Shown piece after piece: positions 1-7,032 of a DNA stretch of 40,157 bases. The DNA comes from a virus. The notes under the pieces are model-generated. The model searched no databases, was not told the DNA's origin, and was given only the letters and a program-made list of their open reading frames with translations. The first letter of the stretch is position 1; the number at the start of each line of letters is the position of its first letter. Position numbers and translations under genes: made by a program. The stretch is taken from positions 1-40,157 of the IMG/VR virus record IMGVR_UViG_3300033149_001491; one strand, 5' to 3'.

Positions 1-114
1 TACCACGATAATTGCAAGGGTCAAACTGGTAGGATATATTGCTGGAAGGACAAGGAGAAAGTGGATGGCATATACAAAATAGTCTATTACCGGGACTGGG
101 TGAGTGTTTACCGA
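1..114. repeat. Direct terminal repeat, left copy
   Basis: The first 114 bases are identical to the last 114 bases of the window. One open reading frame crosses the join in frame. This is what a circular or circularly permuted phage genome looks like after assembly. A true short terminal repeat on the virion DNA is possible but cannot be told apart here. Confidence 0.95.
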
Positions 115-153
115 ACCAGGAGGACTCCAATCCTGGTAAATAGGAGTAAATGA
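1..153 (+). CDS. Hypothetical protein, C-terminal part (junction-spanning gene)
   Basis: This is the end of the gene that starts at 39894 and crosses the circular junction; the frame is open from base 1 to the TGA at 151-153. The complete product is 100 residues, rich in Tyr, Lys and aromatic residues, with two cysteines in this half. I do not recognise a family. The stop overlaps the next ATG (ATGA at 150-153), typical of translational coupling within the early operon. Confidence 0.75.
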   Translation, partial: YHDNCKGQTGRIYCWKDKEKVDGIYKIVYYRDWVSVYRTRRTPILVNRSK

Positions 154-371
154 TGACTGAAAAAATCCCACCAACTAGCCCATGGAATTTGCCTCCTACT
201 CCAAAACAAGTCCGTGCCATCACCAGCCTTTGTATGTCCCTTGGCTTCCGAGAACCTTATGAGGAGAAAGTCAGGACCAGATATGAGGCTAGGAATATGA
301 TAGCTGGATTGAGAGAGGAGTTGAAAAAGAGGAAACAATGGGATGAAGATAGAACTAATAAGGAGGTTTAG
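150..371 (+). CDS. Small helical hypothetical protein
   Basis: 73 residues. After a proline-rich start it has a PTPKQVRAI segment, then a basic helix with a TRYEARNMI stretch and a charged C-terminus. The layout (a helix starting with T/K-Q, then an A/R-rich helix) recalls short phage proteins of the DUF3072 type, but I cannot confirm this. GGAG lies seven bases before the ATG, and the start overlaps the upstream stop. The stop is TAG, closely followed by the next gene at 374. Function unknown. Confidence 0.7.
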   Translation: MMTEKIPPTSPWNLPPTPKQVRAITSLCMSLGFREPYEEKVRTRYEARNMIAGLREELKKRKQWDEDRTNKEV

Positions 372-373
372 CC

Positions 374-562
374 ATGTTTACCAAACAACATTATGATGAG
401 ATAGCCCGGATACTGTGCCACCATAAACCTAACCCTGATAATGATGGTAAAATCTACTGGCAGGATATTGTCAAGGAATTTACCATGGCTCTATATTATG
501 ACAACCGGAGGTTTAATGAGGAGAAGTTTATACGAGCCTGTAACAATAAGATGTTTGTATAA
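374..562 (+). CDS. Small conserved phage protein of unknown function
   Basis: 62 residues, starting with a KQHYDEIARIL-like helix and ending in an NRRFNEEKFIRAC helix. This two-helix pattern is common in small early proteins of many phages, where it has no assigned function. A strong Shine-Dalgarno (AAGGAGG) sits just before the ATG and overlaps the end of the preceding gene. Likely cytoplasmic and co-expressed with its neighbours. Confidence 0.75.
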   Translation: MFTKQHYDEIARILCHHKPNPDNDGKIYWQDIVKEFTMALYYDNRRFNEEKFIRACNNKMFV

Positions 563-580
563 TATGCTATACAATATATA

Positions 581-608
581 AGTATAGTATTAGACAGACT
601 AAAATATA
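581..608 (+). repeat. AT-rich repeated element, copy A
   Basis: Contains TAGTATTAGACAGACTAAAA, the core of a motif found five times in this genome (also near 4495, 24381, 34883 and 35411), always between genes. The centre has TTAG/CTAA half-sites. Other copies sit just upstream of promoters. Here a TGCTATACA extended -10-like sequence lies immediately before it (565-573) but without a good -35. Confidence 0.6.
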
Positions 609-651
609 TTAAAGGATAAGTGATGGAGCATAAACTAGCTGAGGTTTAATT

Positions 652-1191
652 ATGGAGCATATCTATATCAAGGATACCATAACTGACAGGTCGTTATGGA
701 TAACCAGACAATATGAGGAGTATAGTAAATGGGATAATGATAAGGATGAAAGCACCCCAGCATATAGAGACTATTACTCCATACTAACTGATGGTATGCT
801 ATTCCGTGAACCAATCAAGGAGAGCTCCATCCGTAAAACCATCAAGGATTGGATGAAATGGATACCGACCCTAGATAAGGTCAAGGAGGCGATAGAATTT
901 ATGGAGCTGTATGAATATACCGGAGAACCTACTGAACAGGAGATGGAGCAACGCCTGACCTTTTGGAAATCCTGGTCACCCAATGCTTATAGGGATAATC
1001 ATCTCCGTATCAACCATCCTTGCCCCTGCTGTGGCTCTGATGTGGATACTGAATGGGTTAGAGAGGAGTGGAACATCTGTTATTCCTGTATGATAGCTTT
1101 TTCCATGGAGGACTTAACACCAGTAGTAACACCTGAGGAATATGCAAGGATAAGACTTGAGGAGGAAGTAGAGAATGAATGGTATGAATGA
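652..1191 (+). CDS. Hypothetical protein with C-terminal zinc ribbon
   Basis: 179 residues. The first 110 residues are charged and aromatic with no recognised domain. Near residue 123 is a CPCCG knuckle, followed about 20 residues later by CYSC: a four-cysteine zinc ribbon. The C-terminus is acidic. GAGG lies ten bases before the ATG. An eight-codon upstream frame (623-649) begins with the same ATGGAGCATA sequence. Probably an early accessory protein; function unknown. Confidence 0.75.
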   Translation: MEHIYIKDTITDRSLWITRQYEEYSKWDNDKDESTPAYRDYYSILTDGMLFREPIKESSIRKTIKDWMKWIPTLDKVKEAIEFMELYEYTGEPTEQEMEQRLTFWKSWSPNAYRDNHLRINHPCPCCGSDVDTEWVREEWNICYSCMIAFSMEDLTPVVTPEEYARIRLEEEVENEWYE

Positions 1192-1369
1192 TATAGCTCA
1201 GGCAGTGCATATCAGGAACCAGAAAGCTGAGGAATTGGAACAATCCATTAAAGTCCTTGCCAAGGAACTCTAGAGGCTCCGAGGCTTAACCAGCTATGAG
1301 CTATTGGAAGACCATACCATAGCAGAAAATATGAGGGATTATTGGAAGCACTTGGGTAATGCTGATTAA
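1175..1369 (+). pseudogene. Small gene interrupted by an in-frame amber codon
   Basis: An ATG at 1175, overlapping the previous gene, opens a frame of 32 codons ending at TAG (1271-1273). The same frame then continues for 31 sense codons to TAA at 1367-1369. Both halves look coding (charged, helical), and joined they read as one protein of about 64 residues. GAGG lies upstream of the ATG. TAG ends several other genes here, so general recoding is unlikely: this is a nonsense mutation, readthrough, or a short gene followed by remnant sequence. Confidence 0.45.
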
Positions 1370-1383
1370 GGAGAGATAGCCAA

Positions 1384-1548
1384 ATGTTAATCCGTTGTGC
1401 ATGGTGTGGAAGGATAATCGGTGATAAACCACCTTATGGATGTAAACACGACAAAAAGATAACTGACGGTATATGTGATGATTGCTACCGAAGGGAAATG
1501 AGGGAAATGAGGCACCGGAGAAAGGGGGCCAAACAAGGATGTGAGTAA
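1384..1548 (+). CDS. Small zinc-finger protein
   Basis: 54 residues with CAWCG at residues 5-9 and ICDDC near residue 31, then a strongly basic tail. This spacing (C-x2-C ... G-I-C-x2-C) is frequent in tiny phage zinc-finger proteins and suggests one bound zinc. GGAGAGATAGCCAA precedes the ATG, a good ribosome-binding site. It overlaps the small membrane protein gene that follows. Nucleic-acid binding is plausible from the basic tail but unproven. Confidence 0.65.
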   Translation: MLIRCAWCGRIIGDKPPYGCKHDKKITDGICDDCYRREMREMRHRRKGAKQGCE

Positions 1549-1627
1549 ATGGGTTATACTGATAGCTATAGGATTTATCATTCTATACCTACTACACGAA
1601 TACCTGGTTAAAGGATGGTTATACTGA
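1541..1627 (+). CDS. 28-residue single-pass membrane peptide
   Basis: A GTG-initiated frame of 28 codons, mostly a hydrophobic stretch (VILIAIGFIILYLL) ending in a short polar tail. It overlaps the stop of the zinc-finger gene, and its own TGA overlaps the following ATG at 1627, so it fits tightly into the operon. AAGGA precedes the start. One transmembrane helix is the only visible feature; role unknown. Confidence 0.5.
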   Translation: MSKWVILIAIGFIILYLLHEYLVKGWLY

Positions 1628-1794
1628 TGAAAGTTATATGCAGGATATGTGGATGGGAAGGAACTGAATCAGAGCTAACTGGTAGATACTCCACAAATCC
1701 AAAAGACCCGACCGATGTAGTCAAGGAGATTACCTGTCCTCGGTGTGGTAATCAGCCAGGGCTAGACTATTTGGAGGGGCAACCAGTTGCCTGA
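1627..1794 (+). CDS. Small rubredoxin-like zinc-ribbon protein
   Basis: 55 residues. CRICG at residues 5-9 and CPRCG near residue 37 form a two-knuckle zinc ribbon. The ATG overlaps the upstream stop (TGATG), and the end overlaps the TTG start of the next gene, indicating coupled translation. Function unknown. Confidence 0.65.
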   Translation: MKVICRICGWEGTESELTGRYSTNPKDPTDVVKEITCPRCGNQPGLDYLEGQPVA

Positions 1795-2215
1795 TTTAAG
1801 GGAGAGAATACTCCAAGAACGTGGACTGGTCAAGGTCAAAAAGCCGAAACAGAGAGGCATTACCCGTGACGGTTTTGGCAAGTTTGTCCCCAAGCCAAGA
1901 GCCATTATATCAGGCAAATCCAAGACTCCACTGATGAGGTATCTGGAGCAAAAATATCAGGTGGCTTTGGAGGATGTCCTTATCTCAGGGTCACTCAGCC
2001 AGGTAGCCAAGCAGTTAGGTAATGAGATAGACGTTTCCACTATCAGTAGGTGGATTAAGAGGTTTAAGCTAAGATATACTCCAGATAATCTACCTAGCTG
2101 TGAGGACTGCCGGTATTGGGACATAGATTGTGAAGGGGGTGTATGTAAGATATTGATGGATATGGAGGAATGGGATTTAGTATGGTTAAAAAGGAAGGAA
2201 ATAATGGAGAGATAA
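1787..2215 (+). CDS. Helix-turn-helix protein with cysteine cluster
   Basis: 142 residues with a TTG start chosen because GGAGGGG lies just upstream. The N-terminus is basic. Residues about 55-95 hold an HTH-like unit, with GSLSQVAKQLG followed by the recognition-helix-like STISRWIKRF. Four cysteines follow (CEDC, then two more around CEGGVC), perhaps a zinc site. Likely a DNA-binding regulator or accessory replication protein. It is read through to the next gene with no gap. Confidence 0.7.
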   Translation: MPDLRERILQERGLVKVKKPKQRGITRDGFGKFVPKPRAIISGKSKTPLMRYLEQKYQVALEDVLISGSLSQVAKQLGNEIDVSTISRWIKRFKLRYTPDNLPSCEDCRYWDIDCEGGVCKILMDMEEWDLVWLKRKEIMER

Positions 2216-2413
2216 ATGGTGAATAAAATAATGAAGGTTAAGTTGTCGGACGGTAGCATTATTAACATCTCCGCTGAGGGAGACATTTATCAAAACTTTG
2301 CGGATGCTGTCGGCGTCACTCGCTTAGAGGCAAAGGTAGTGTTGTATAAGATACTTTATGGAGCAGAAAATGTTGAAACTCAATACCAAATAATGGAAGG
2401 AGGTAACCAATGA
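2216..2413 (+). CDS. Small hypothetical protein
   Basis: 65 residues. The N-terminus looks like beta-strands (KVKLSDGSIINI) and the centre like a helix containing TRLEAKVVLYKILYG, a short stretch resembling the O-helix of family-A polymerases but far too small to be one. It starts directly after the upstream stop. ATG 2231 is an alternative start. Function unknown. Confidence 0.6.
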   Translation: MVNKIMKVKLSDGSIINISAEGDIYQNFADAVGVTRLEAKVVLYKILYGAENVETQYQIMEGGNQ

Positions 2414-2604
2414 AGGAAATTAAAGTCTTAATCCAGCAACTCCGTAACTACCCAAACAACTTCTTTGTCTATCCAATCAAGTATGAGGATGTGAAACATG
2501 ACCCTCCAATGAAGCCTGTTTATGGCTTAGTAGTCTGTAACATCCAAGGAGAGGAACAGGGCTTCATAGAAACAGGAACCAATGATGGTAATGTGGTTAT
2601 CTAA
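2410..2604 (+). CDS. Small hypothetical protein (phage ELI-QL type)
   Basis: 64 residues. It begins with an amphipathic helix (EIKVLIQQLRNYP), then strands around FFVYP. Many phages encode a similar small protein with a helix, a proline turn and a valine-rich strand, with no known function. GGAGGTAACCA precedes the ATG, which overlaps the previous stop. Confidence 0.65.
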   Translation: MKEIKVLIQQLRNYPNNFFVYPIKYEDVKHDPPMKPVYGLVVCNIQGEEQGFIETGTNDGNVVI

Positions 2605-2642
2605 ATCCCAACTAATACGCCAAATCAAGGAGGCACTAATCC

Positions 2643-2780
2643 ATGAGATTGACCAAATTGAATGGGCGGATAAAAGATATTCTCACCAGAACTGAGATAC
2701 CATTATGGGTCAGATGGGTAGTATTCCTATTGTTCATTGGGCTACATCTATTATGGTTCTCAGGATATTTTGGATTCTAG
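2643..2780 (+). CDS. Small single-pass membrane protein
   Basis: 45 residues: a basic N-terminal half, then a hydrophobic helix (WVVFLLFIGLHLLWF) and a short tail. AAGGAGG lies seven to eight bases before the ATG, the best ribosome-binding site in this gap. A competing 34-codon frame at 2591-2695 lacks one. Probably an inner-membrane protein; role unknown. Confidence 0.6.
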   Translation: MRLTKLNGRIKDILTRTEIPLWVRWVVFLLFIGLHLLWFSGYFGF

Positions 2781-2792
2781 AAAGGTTTATAA

Positions 2793-3563
2793 TTGAAAGG
2801 ACTAACACCTGCTGAACTGATACAATGGACTCCACCACACCATTCATGGATTATCAGTCATAACATCCTCTTGTCCCAAGGTTCTCTAATGGTCTATGGT
2901 AAGGAGGAGACTTGGAAATCTATGCTGGTAGGTCTGGACATGGCCTTCAAAATAGCCAATGGTAAAAGTTGGTTTGGTTATCCTACCAACCCTAATCCTG
3001 TCTATGTATTCCAAACCGAGATACCTCAAGCTCCATTAAGAGCCAGGATGATAAAGTATATGACTGGTAACCAGCTTAACAGTAACCATGTTTGGTTTGG
3101 CTCTGAACTTTACATGAAGGTGGACAAGGGCTGGGGCTATGCCGAATTAGAAAAGGAGGTAGCAAGGACCCAACCAAAAGTCCTAGTCGTTGACCCAATA
3201 TTCTCCTCCATGTCAGGTAAGCTTGTAGATGATTATGATGTTGGCATATTCCTAGATAGGATGGACATGCTCAGGTCAAAATACAAGCTGGCTGTTATCC
3301 TCATCCACCATAGCCGTATAGCCGAGCATAATGAGGGAGATACCTACCATTATGGCTCTGACGAGATATTTGGCTCCTCTCGCTGGCCTAGATGGTTAGA
3401 CACAATTATCCATTTAGATAAGGTAGAGGACAATGAGCAAACAAGGTTGGTAACCCTAGACCTGACCTTTGAGAAATGCCGTCATGCTGAGGAGAAGATA
3501 CCAAGAATGAGCATTATGGTTAATAGGGAGAATCTGGTATTTAATAGGGTAAAGGAGGTATAA
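2793..3563 (+). CDS. RepA/AAA_25-like RecA-fold ATPase, probable replicative helicase or loader
   Basis: 256 residues from a TTG start. Visible motifs: a Walker A variant GKEETWKS (36-43; the usual GK is WK, as in some RepA-like ATPases), an acidic residue in QTEIPQ near 76, Walker B VLVVDP (130-135) and a sensor-like IHHS (171-174). These fit RecA-fold hexameric ATPases of the RepA/AAA_25 group, which unwind DNA or load helicases. No primase domain is attached and none is seen elsewhere. It overlaps the next ATG by one base. Weak AAAGG upstream suggests modest translation. Confidence 0.8.
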   Translation: MKGLTPAELIQWTPPHHSWIISHNILLSQGSLMVYGKEETWKSMLVGLDMAFKIANGKSWFGYPTNPNPVYVFQTEIPQAPLRARMIKYMTGNQLNSNHVWFGSELYMKVDKGWGYAELEKEVARTQPKVLVVDPIFSSMSGKLVDDYDVGIFLDRMDMLRSKYKLAVILIHHSRIAEHNEGDTYHYGSDEIFGSSRWPRWLDTIIHLDKVEDNEQTRLVTLDLTFEKCRHAEEKIPRMSIMVNRENLVFNRVKEV

Positions 3564-3748
3564 TGGTTAAGGCAGTAGAAATCTGGGATGACGAGGTAAA
3601 AGGAACAGTCAAGCTTACAATAGCTCCAACCAAGCCTGGAGGTAACAGAACTGAAAGGAGGAAACATTTATCATCCAGAGCATATAAGAAACAGTTAAGG
3701 AAAGAAAGACTGGAAAAACAGAAGGAGGCAGACAATGAACAATCCTAG
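3563..3748 (+). CDS. Small basic hypothetical protein
   Basis: 61 residues; the C-terminal half is a highly charged Lys/Arg/Glu helix (for example RKERLEKQKE). GGAGG lies directly upstream and the start overlaps the stop of the ATPase gene. This coupling suggests it may partner the ATPase, but that is inference. Its TAG stop lies inside the next frame. Confidence 0.6.
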   Translation: MVKAVEIWDDEVKGTVKLTIAPTKPGGNRTERRKHLSSRAYKKQLRKERLEKQKEADNEQS

Positions 3749-3914
3749 ATGTCCTCACATCCGGCATACCGGAGGCTATAGTAAAGAGCTGGATGAATAC
3801 ATTGAAGGAGCAGATATGTGTTCCTTAGTGGACAAGTGGTGTTTGTTAGAGGAAGGTTTGGAATGTAAAATCTGGGAAGAAACACAGAAGGAGGAGCAAA
3901 ATGTGGAGACCTAG
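3735..3914 (+). CDS. Small cysteine-containing protein
   Basis: 59 residues with cysteines at about positions 6, 29, 36 and 44, a plausible zinc site with unusual spacing, and an acidic C-terminus. GAAGGAGG lies before the ATG. It overlaps the preceding and following genes by about 14 bases each. No family recognised. Confidence 0.6.
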   Translation: MNNPRCPHIRHTGGYSKELDEYIEGADMCSLVDKWCLLEEGLECKIWEETQKEEQNVET

Positions 3915-4149
3915 AGGTTGGAAAACTCCTAACGTTTATGCACTTAGAGATTGCAAGCCTAATCAAGCTGTTACCTCCCAGGATGTTAGGCTCATAACCA
4001 CAAAGGAGCAGCAGGCATTTGAGGCTGGTGCTGATGCCATGCTAGAAGCCCTATTAACCAAGGGTTTAAAGGTAAACAATATAGGTGACTTTCCCCAAGG
4101 TGTCGGAACTGTTATTTTTATTCCTGATGAGGAGGAGCAAGATGGATAA
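3901..4149 (+). CDS. Small conserved phage protein
   Basis: 82 residues. It begins WRPRGWKTPN and contains AFEAGADAMLEAL, a pattern recalled from small early proteins of many phages (a W-rich start, then an FEAGADAM helix). Function unknown. AAGGAGGAGCAAA precedes the ATG. It ends just after the start of the next gene (4142). Confidence 0.7.
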   Translation: MWRPRGWKTPNVYALRDCKPNQAVTSQDVRLITTKEQQAFEAGADAMLEALLTKGLKVNNIGDFPQGVGTVIFIPDEEEQDG

Positions 4150-4483
4150 AAACTTCCAAAAAGAATTTACCCAATGTCCCAACTGTGGCTCAGACCAACG
4201 CTTCTGTGAACAGTTAGCACAAGAACTCAAGGACAGAGGATTAGCCAGGCCTAGCTGGACATTTAACTTTGATGTCCGTAATGGTGTGGTAATGGATAGC
4301 CAATATACCCAAACCAAGATACTTACTGGAGCTGACTTACCAGGCTTCCTCATCCATACCGACATCTGTATGGACTGTGGCACTATCTATGCTGTTAGGC
4401 TGGCTAGACTAGAGGGTAAGATGAGACCAGCACCTAAGATGGGCCCTATACCACCACAGTTTAATAATCCTATGGCAAACTGA
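4142..4483 (+). CDS. Zinc-ribbon hypothetical protein
   Basis: 113 residues. ATG 4142 was chosen over the upstream in-frame start because GAGGAGGAGCAAG sits directly before it. A CPNCGS knuckle near residue 12 and CMDCGTIYAVRL near residue 77 are separated by a beta-rich middle, giving a split zinc ribbon. The C-terminus is proline-rich. This is the last gene before a non-coding gap with a repeated element and a promoter. Confidence 0.7.
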   Translation: MDKNFQKEFTQCPNCGSDQRFCEQLAQELKDRGLARPSWTFNFDVRNGVVMDSQYTQTKILTGADLPGFLIHTDICMDCGTIYAVRLARLEGKMRPAPKMGPIPPQFNNPMAN

Positions 4484-4494
4484 TATATAAATAT

Positions 4495-4527
4495 AATAAA
4501 TAGTATTAGACAGATTAAAAAATATTA
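4495..4527 (+). repeat. AT-rich repeated element, copy B
   Basis: Carries TAGTATTAGACAGATTAAAA, differing by one base from copy A in the core, in the same orientation. It lies 22 bp upstream of the -35 box of the promoter at 4550. This position suggests an activator or repressor site acting on that promoter. Confidence 0.6.
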
Positions 4528-4549
4528 CACCATTGGTGCAACCCAGCAC

Positions 4550-4578
4550 TTGACAAACTGCTCCAAATATGCTATGAT
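4550..4578 (+). promoter_or_regulatory. Sigma-70 promoter with extended -10
   Basis: TTGACA (4550-4555), 17 bp spacer, TATGAT (4573-4578), preceded by TGC (extended -10). Transcription would start near 4585, so the HNH gene must use ATG 4607 rather than the earlier TTG at 4550, which lies inside the promoter. It gives the replication block a second, internal start. Confidence 0.8.
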
Positions 4579-4606
4579 TAGTATAGTTACAGTAGCAGAG
4601 ACAATT

Positions 4607-5038
4607 ATGATTAGAGCCAAGGCAATAGAATTGGATGGTATGAAGTTTACCATCCCTATAGCAATTTGTAAGCGGTGCGGCTATACATGGGCGCTCAGGG
4701 AGGTAGTGCCGCCAATGTGTCCGAAATGTAGGACATCCAGATGGAACGATGAGTCGGGCAGGCCCGTGAATAGGGATGAGGTTATGCTCCAAATTATTAA
4801 CAGGCTATCACAGCTAGGCCCAGGTGAATTGTTTACTGAATTGGATAATCAAGGTGTAAGATGCCGTGATGGTGGTAAATGTCAGTCATGTGGAGAGTCC
4901 GACCGCAGCTCACAAATGCAAGATACCATACTTGAGGTTCACCATATTGATGGTGATAGGGAAAATAACTGTGGATGTAATTTAGTCCTGTTATGTAAAT
5001 TCTGTCATAGGTTAGTTACGCAAAGAAAGAATGGATGA
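4607..5038 (+). CDS. HNH endonuclease with N-terminal zinc ribbon
   Basis: 143 residues. A zinc ribbon (CKRC at 21-24, CPKC at 38-41) comes first. The C-terminal half is a typical HNH nuclease: CQSCG, then HHIDGD with the two histidines, an asparagine, and LCKFCH closing the structural zinc site. HNH proteins nick or cut DNA; in phages they act in homing, packaging or recombination. Freestanding between early genes and close behind its own promoter. No strong Shine-Dalgarno is visible. Confidence 0.85.
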   Translation: MIRAKAIELDGMKFTIPIAICKRCGYTWALREVVPPMCPKCRTSRWNDESGRPVNRDEVMLQIINRLSQLGPGELFTELDNQGVRCRDGGKCQSCGESDRSSQMQDTILEVHHIDGDRENNCGCNLVLLCKFCHRLVTQRKNG

Positions 5039-5058
5039 GTTTCATCAGTGAGGTATCA

Positions 5059-5217
5059 ATGAACAGGAAAGCATTTACGGTAAGACTGCCACCTGAGTTG
5101 GTAAAGGAGCTCAGAATTAAGTGTATAAAGGAGGGTCGCAGGGTTAATGAAATAATTGAGGAACTTGTAAGTGGATATGTATTCCCTATAGGAACAATAA
5201 AATCAAAGGAGGATTAA
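5059..5217 (+). CDS. Ribbon-helix-helix DNA-binding protein
   Basis: 52 residues. The N-terminal strand KAFTVRLPPEL is followed by two helices including EGRRVNEIIEELV: the classic CopG/Arc ribbon-helix-helix layout, binding DNA as a dimer. TGAGG lies six bases before this ATG. An upstream in-frame ATG at 5035 overlaps the HNH stop but lacks a ribosome-binding site. Probably a small repressor; its target may be one of the operator families described here. Confidence 0.75.
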   Translation: MNRKAFTVRLPPELVKELRIKCIKEGRRVNEIIEELVSGYVFPIGTIKSKED

Positions 5218-5218
5218 A

Positions 5219-6007
5219 TTGGCAGACCAACCATTATCACAGGAACAGGTATTAGCACAACTCAAAACCAGAGGATTTGAGACCGGAGGATTCCGCTCCC
5301 CATTACGTCATTTCCGTGGCAAATTGGACTCCATCACCGGAGCAATGGTTCAGAGAGGTAATATGCCCCAGCCTCGTCTGGAGGTATCATACAACTTCTC
5401 TGATGTAGAGGTATTCCAATCAACTGAGCCTTATCCATTCCCAGTAGCCCAAGTTTCCCTCATGCACTCCACCAGGGACAAGTCAGCTATGGGTGTCCTT
5501 GGAGCCAGCATGGATAAAATACTCAATGCCGATATAGATGGAAACACTCCACAGGAACAGGTAAAGAACCAGGATGCCCTCATTGGTGTGGTTCAGGAAT
5601 GGAAAGTGACTCCTGGACATATGATGCCAGATAGGGATGAACAAGGCAAGTGGGGAGAAGCCCCAAGAGAATGTTGGGAGGTTGTCTATGCTGAAGGTTT
5701 TGGTGGTACTCCTCATAGTGGAGTAGCTGAGCCACCGGCTGAGAGCCAGGTATCAGCTTCGGCTGAGGCTCCAGCCAAAGGCAAAACAGCACCCCAGGCT
5801 ACTGGTGAAACTCCAGCACAGAGAGCTATTAGCCTATTAGATGGTAAGACCCAGCAACAGTGGAATAATATAGTATTCCAGGATGCTTTGGTCAAGAGTG
5901 ACCCTCAACTGGGTAACTTCATTATTACCGGACAGTTCCTTGGCCGACTGGAGGAGTCTGGTGTGGTGGCCAAGGATGCTGATGGTATATATCATAAGGT
6001 AGGTTAA
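5219..6007 (+). CDS. Probable single-stranded DNA-binding-like protein
   Basis: 262 residues from a TTG start behind an excellent AAAGGAGG. The first 170 residues are beta-rich, with FRGKLDSITG and EVSYNFSDVEV suggesting an OB-like or related barrel. An Ala/Pro-rich linker (about 172-200) follows, then a helical C-terminal domain. This layout plus its place directly before a nuclease and a Sak4-like ATPase suggests it coats single-stranded DNA for recombination. The assignment is contextual; no diagnostic motif is present. Confidence 0.5.
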   Translation: MADQPLSQEQVLAQLKTRGFETGGFRSPLRHFRGKLDSITGAMVQRGNMPQPRLEVSYNFSDVEVFQSTEPYPFPVAQVSLMHSTRDKSAMGVLGASMDKILNADIDGNTPQEQVKNQDALIGVVQEWKVTPGHMMPDRDEQGKWGEAPRECWEVVYAEGFGGTPHSGVAEPPAESQVSASAEAPAKGKTAPQATGETPAQRAISLLDGKTQQQWNNIVFQDALVKSDPQLGNFIITGQFLGRLEESGVVAKDADGIYHKVG

Positions 6008-6044
6008 CAATTTAGCTTGCTGGTGTTAAGTATTCAGAATGGTG

Positions 6045-6120
6045 AACGTAATTACCCGCCGGCAAGCTTGCCAGCCACAGCCTGTGAAAGTCAGGACAAA
6101 GACATCCTGCTGGCTGGTGG
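6045..6120 (+). other. Structured, GC-richer intergenic segment
   Basis: The 134-base gap before the nuclease gene holds a perfect 12 bp palindrome GGCAAGCTTGCC, a CAGGA/TCCTG hairpin and an enclosing CCAGCCA/TGGCTGG pair. Its base composition is more GC-rich than its surroundings. It could be a folded leader RNA, a replication origin or a small insertion. A 33-codon ATG frame (6039-6140) also fits here but looks unlike a protein. Confidence 0.45.
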
Positions 6121-6141
6121 GAAACTTGGAAGGAGATTGAT

Positions 6142-7029
6142 ATGTTAGAATGGTTCCAGTGCCCTGATAAAGAACTAATCCCAGTTAAGGGCTGCATTAC
6201 CAAATGTAGAATGGATGAGCGGTGCCTTACACTACCAACCCTCAAACTAATCTCTACTGAGAGGAAATGGAATGGGAAACCATCCACTACCCAACTACTT
6301 AATGGGACAATGTATGAATTCCTTAAATTAACTCAGCCCTACGCCGTTGACCCTGACTCCAGAGCCTTTATGTTAGCTGGGACCAAGCATCACCAAGCCC
6401 TAGAGAAGGTAGCTAAGGAACTCAACCTACCATCCGAAGTAGCTTTGAGTATGGATAGAGACATCTTTGACCTGTTGGAGGATGAGGATGGAGAACTTGT
6501 TCTCTCGGATTACAAACTTTGGGGTAGCTTTAAGGTTGCCAAAGCTCTAGGTATTGTTGATGTAGGAAAGCAACCAGACCCTTCTGGAGCAGTTTATAAA
6601 TCCAGTGGTAAATGGGGCAAAGCCGGTGACCCTAAGATGGTCTCAGTGTTCCAAGCCATGCCTCAAGAGGCTGATAATTGGGAGGCTGAGTACCAGCAGA
6701 ACAACTATTGTAACAAGTTAGAGGATGTTGGTGTAAACCTAAAGAGGATGCAACTCCAAGTCACAGTCAGAGATGGTGGTACATCCATAGCCTATAGCAG
6801 AGGCATAATAAAAAACACTTACCGTATTCCTATACCAAGGCTGGACAGGGATGTGATTGATGAATATTTTGGTCATAAGGAGAAAGCCTTACTAACTGCC
6901 TTGGAACAGGGTAGTTGGGATGAGCCCTGTAATAATGCTGAAAGTTGGGAAGGTAGGAGATGTGATAAAAAGTATTGTGAGGTTTGGCATTACTGTCCCA
7001 AAGGCATTTTGGCTAATCCAGGAGTTTAG
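6142..7029 (+). CDS. PD-(D/E)XK nuclease, RecB/Cas4-like, with cysteine clusters
   Basis: 295 residues. Signs of the PD-(D/E)XK fold: histidine in GTKHHQAL (about 84), an acidic stretch, and SDYK (122-125) as the DYK motif, with a later QLQV helix. Cysteines near the N-terminus (7, 18, 22, 28) and a C-terminal set (about 263-285, ending YCEVWHYC) could hold zinc or an iron-sulphur cluster, as in Cas4/AddB-type nucleases. It likely resects DNA ends for the annealing proteins beside it. AAGGAG precedes the ATG. Confidence 0.7.
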   Translation: MLEWFQCPDKELIPVKGCITKCRMDERCLTLPTLKLISTERKWNGKPSTTQLLNGTMYEFLKLTQPYAVDPDSRAFMLAGTKHHQALEKVAKELNLPSEVALSMDRDIFDLLEDEDGELVLSDYKLWGSFKVAKALGIVDVGKQPDPSGAVYKSSGKWGKAGDPKMVSVFQAMPQEADNWEAEYQQNNYCNKLEDVGVNLKRMQLQVTVRDGGTSIAYSRGIIKNTYRIPIPRLDRDVIDEYFGHKEKALLTALEQGSWDEPCNNAESWEGRRCDKKYCEVWHYCPKGILANPGV

Positions 7030-7032
7030 TAT

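Noticed and set aside
2216-2413. Polymerase fragment suggested by an ILYG-like segment
   Set aside because: Only one short stretch resembles the polymerase O-helix; the rest of the small protein does not.
2591-2695. 34-codon frame overlapping the membrane peptide gene
   Set aside because: No ribosome-binding site, whereas the overlapping frame at 2643 has AAGGAGG.
6045-6120. Cobalamin or c-di-GMP riboswitch
   Set aside because: Some short stretches resemble them, but the conserved core boxes are not present in order.
6039-6140. 33-codon frame in the gap before the nuclease
   Set aside because: Overlaps the hairpin-forming segment, lacks a ribosome-binding site and has no protein-like pattern.
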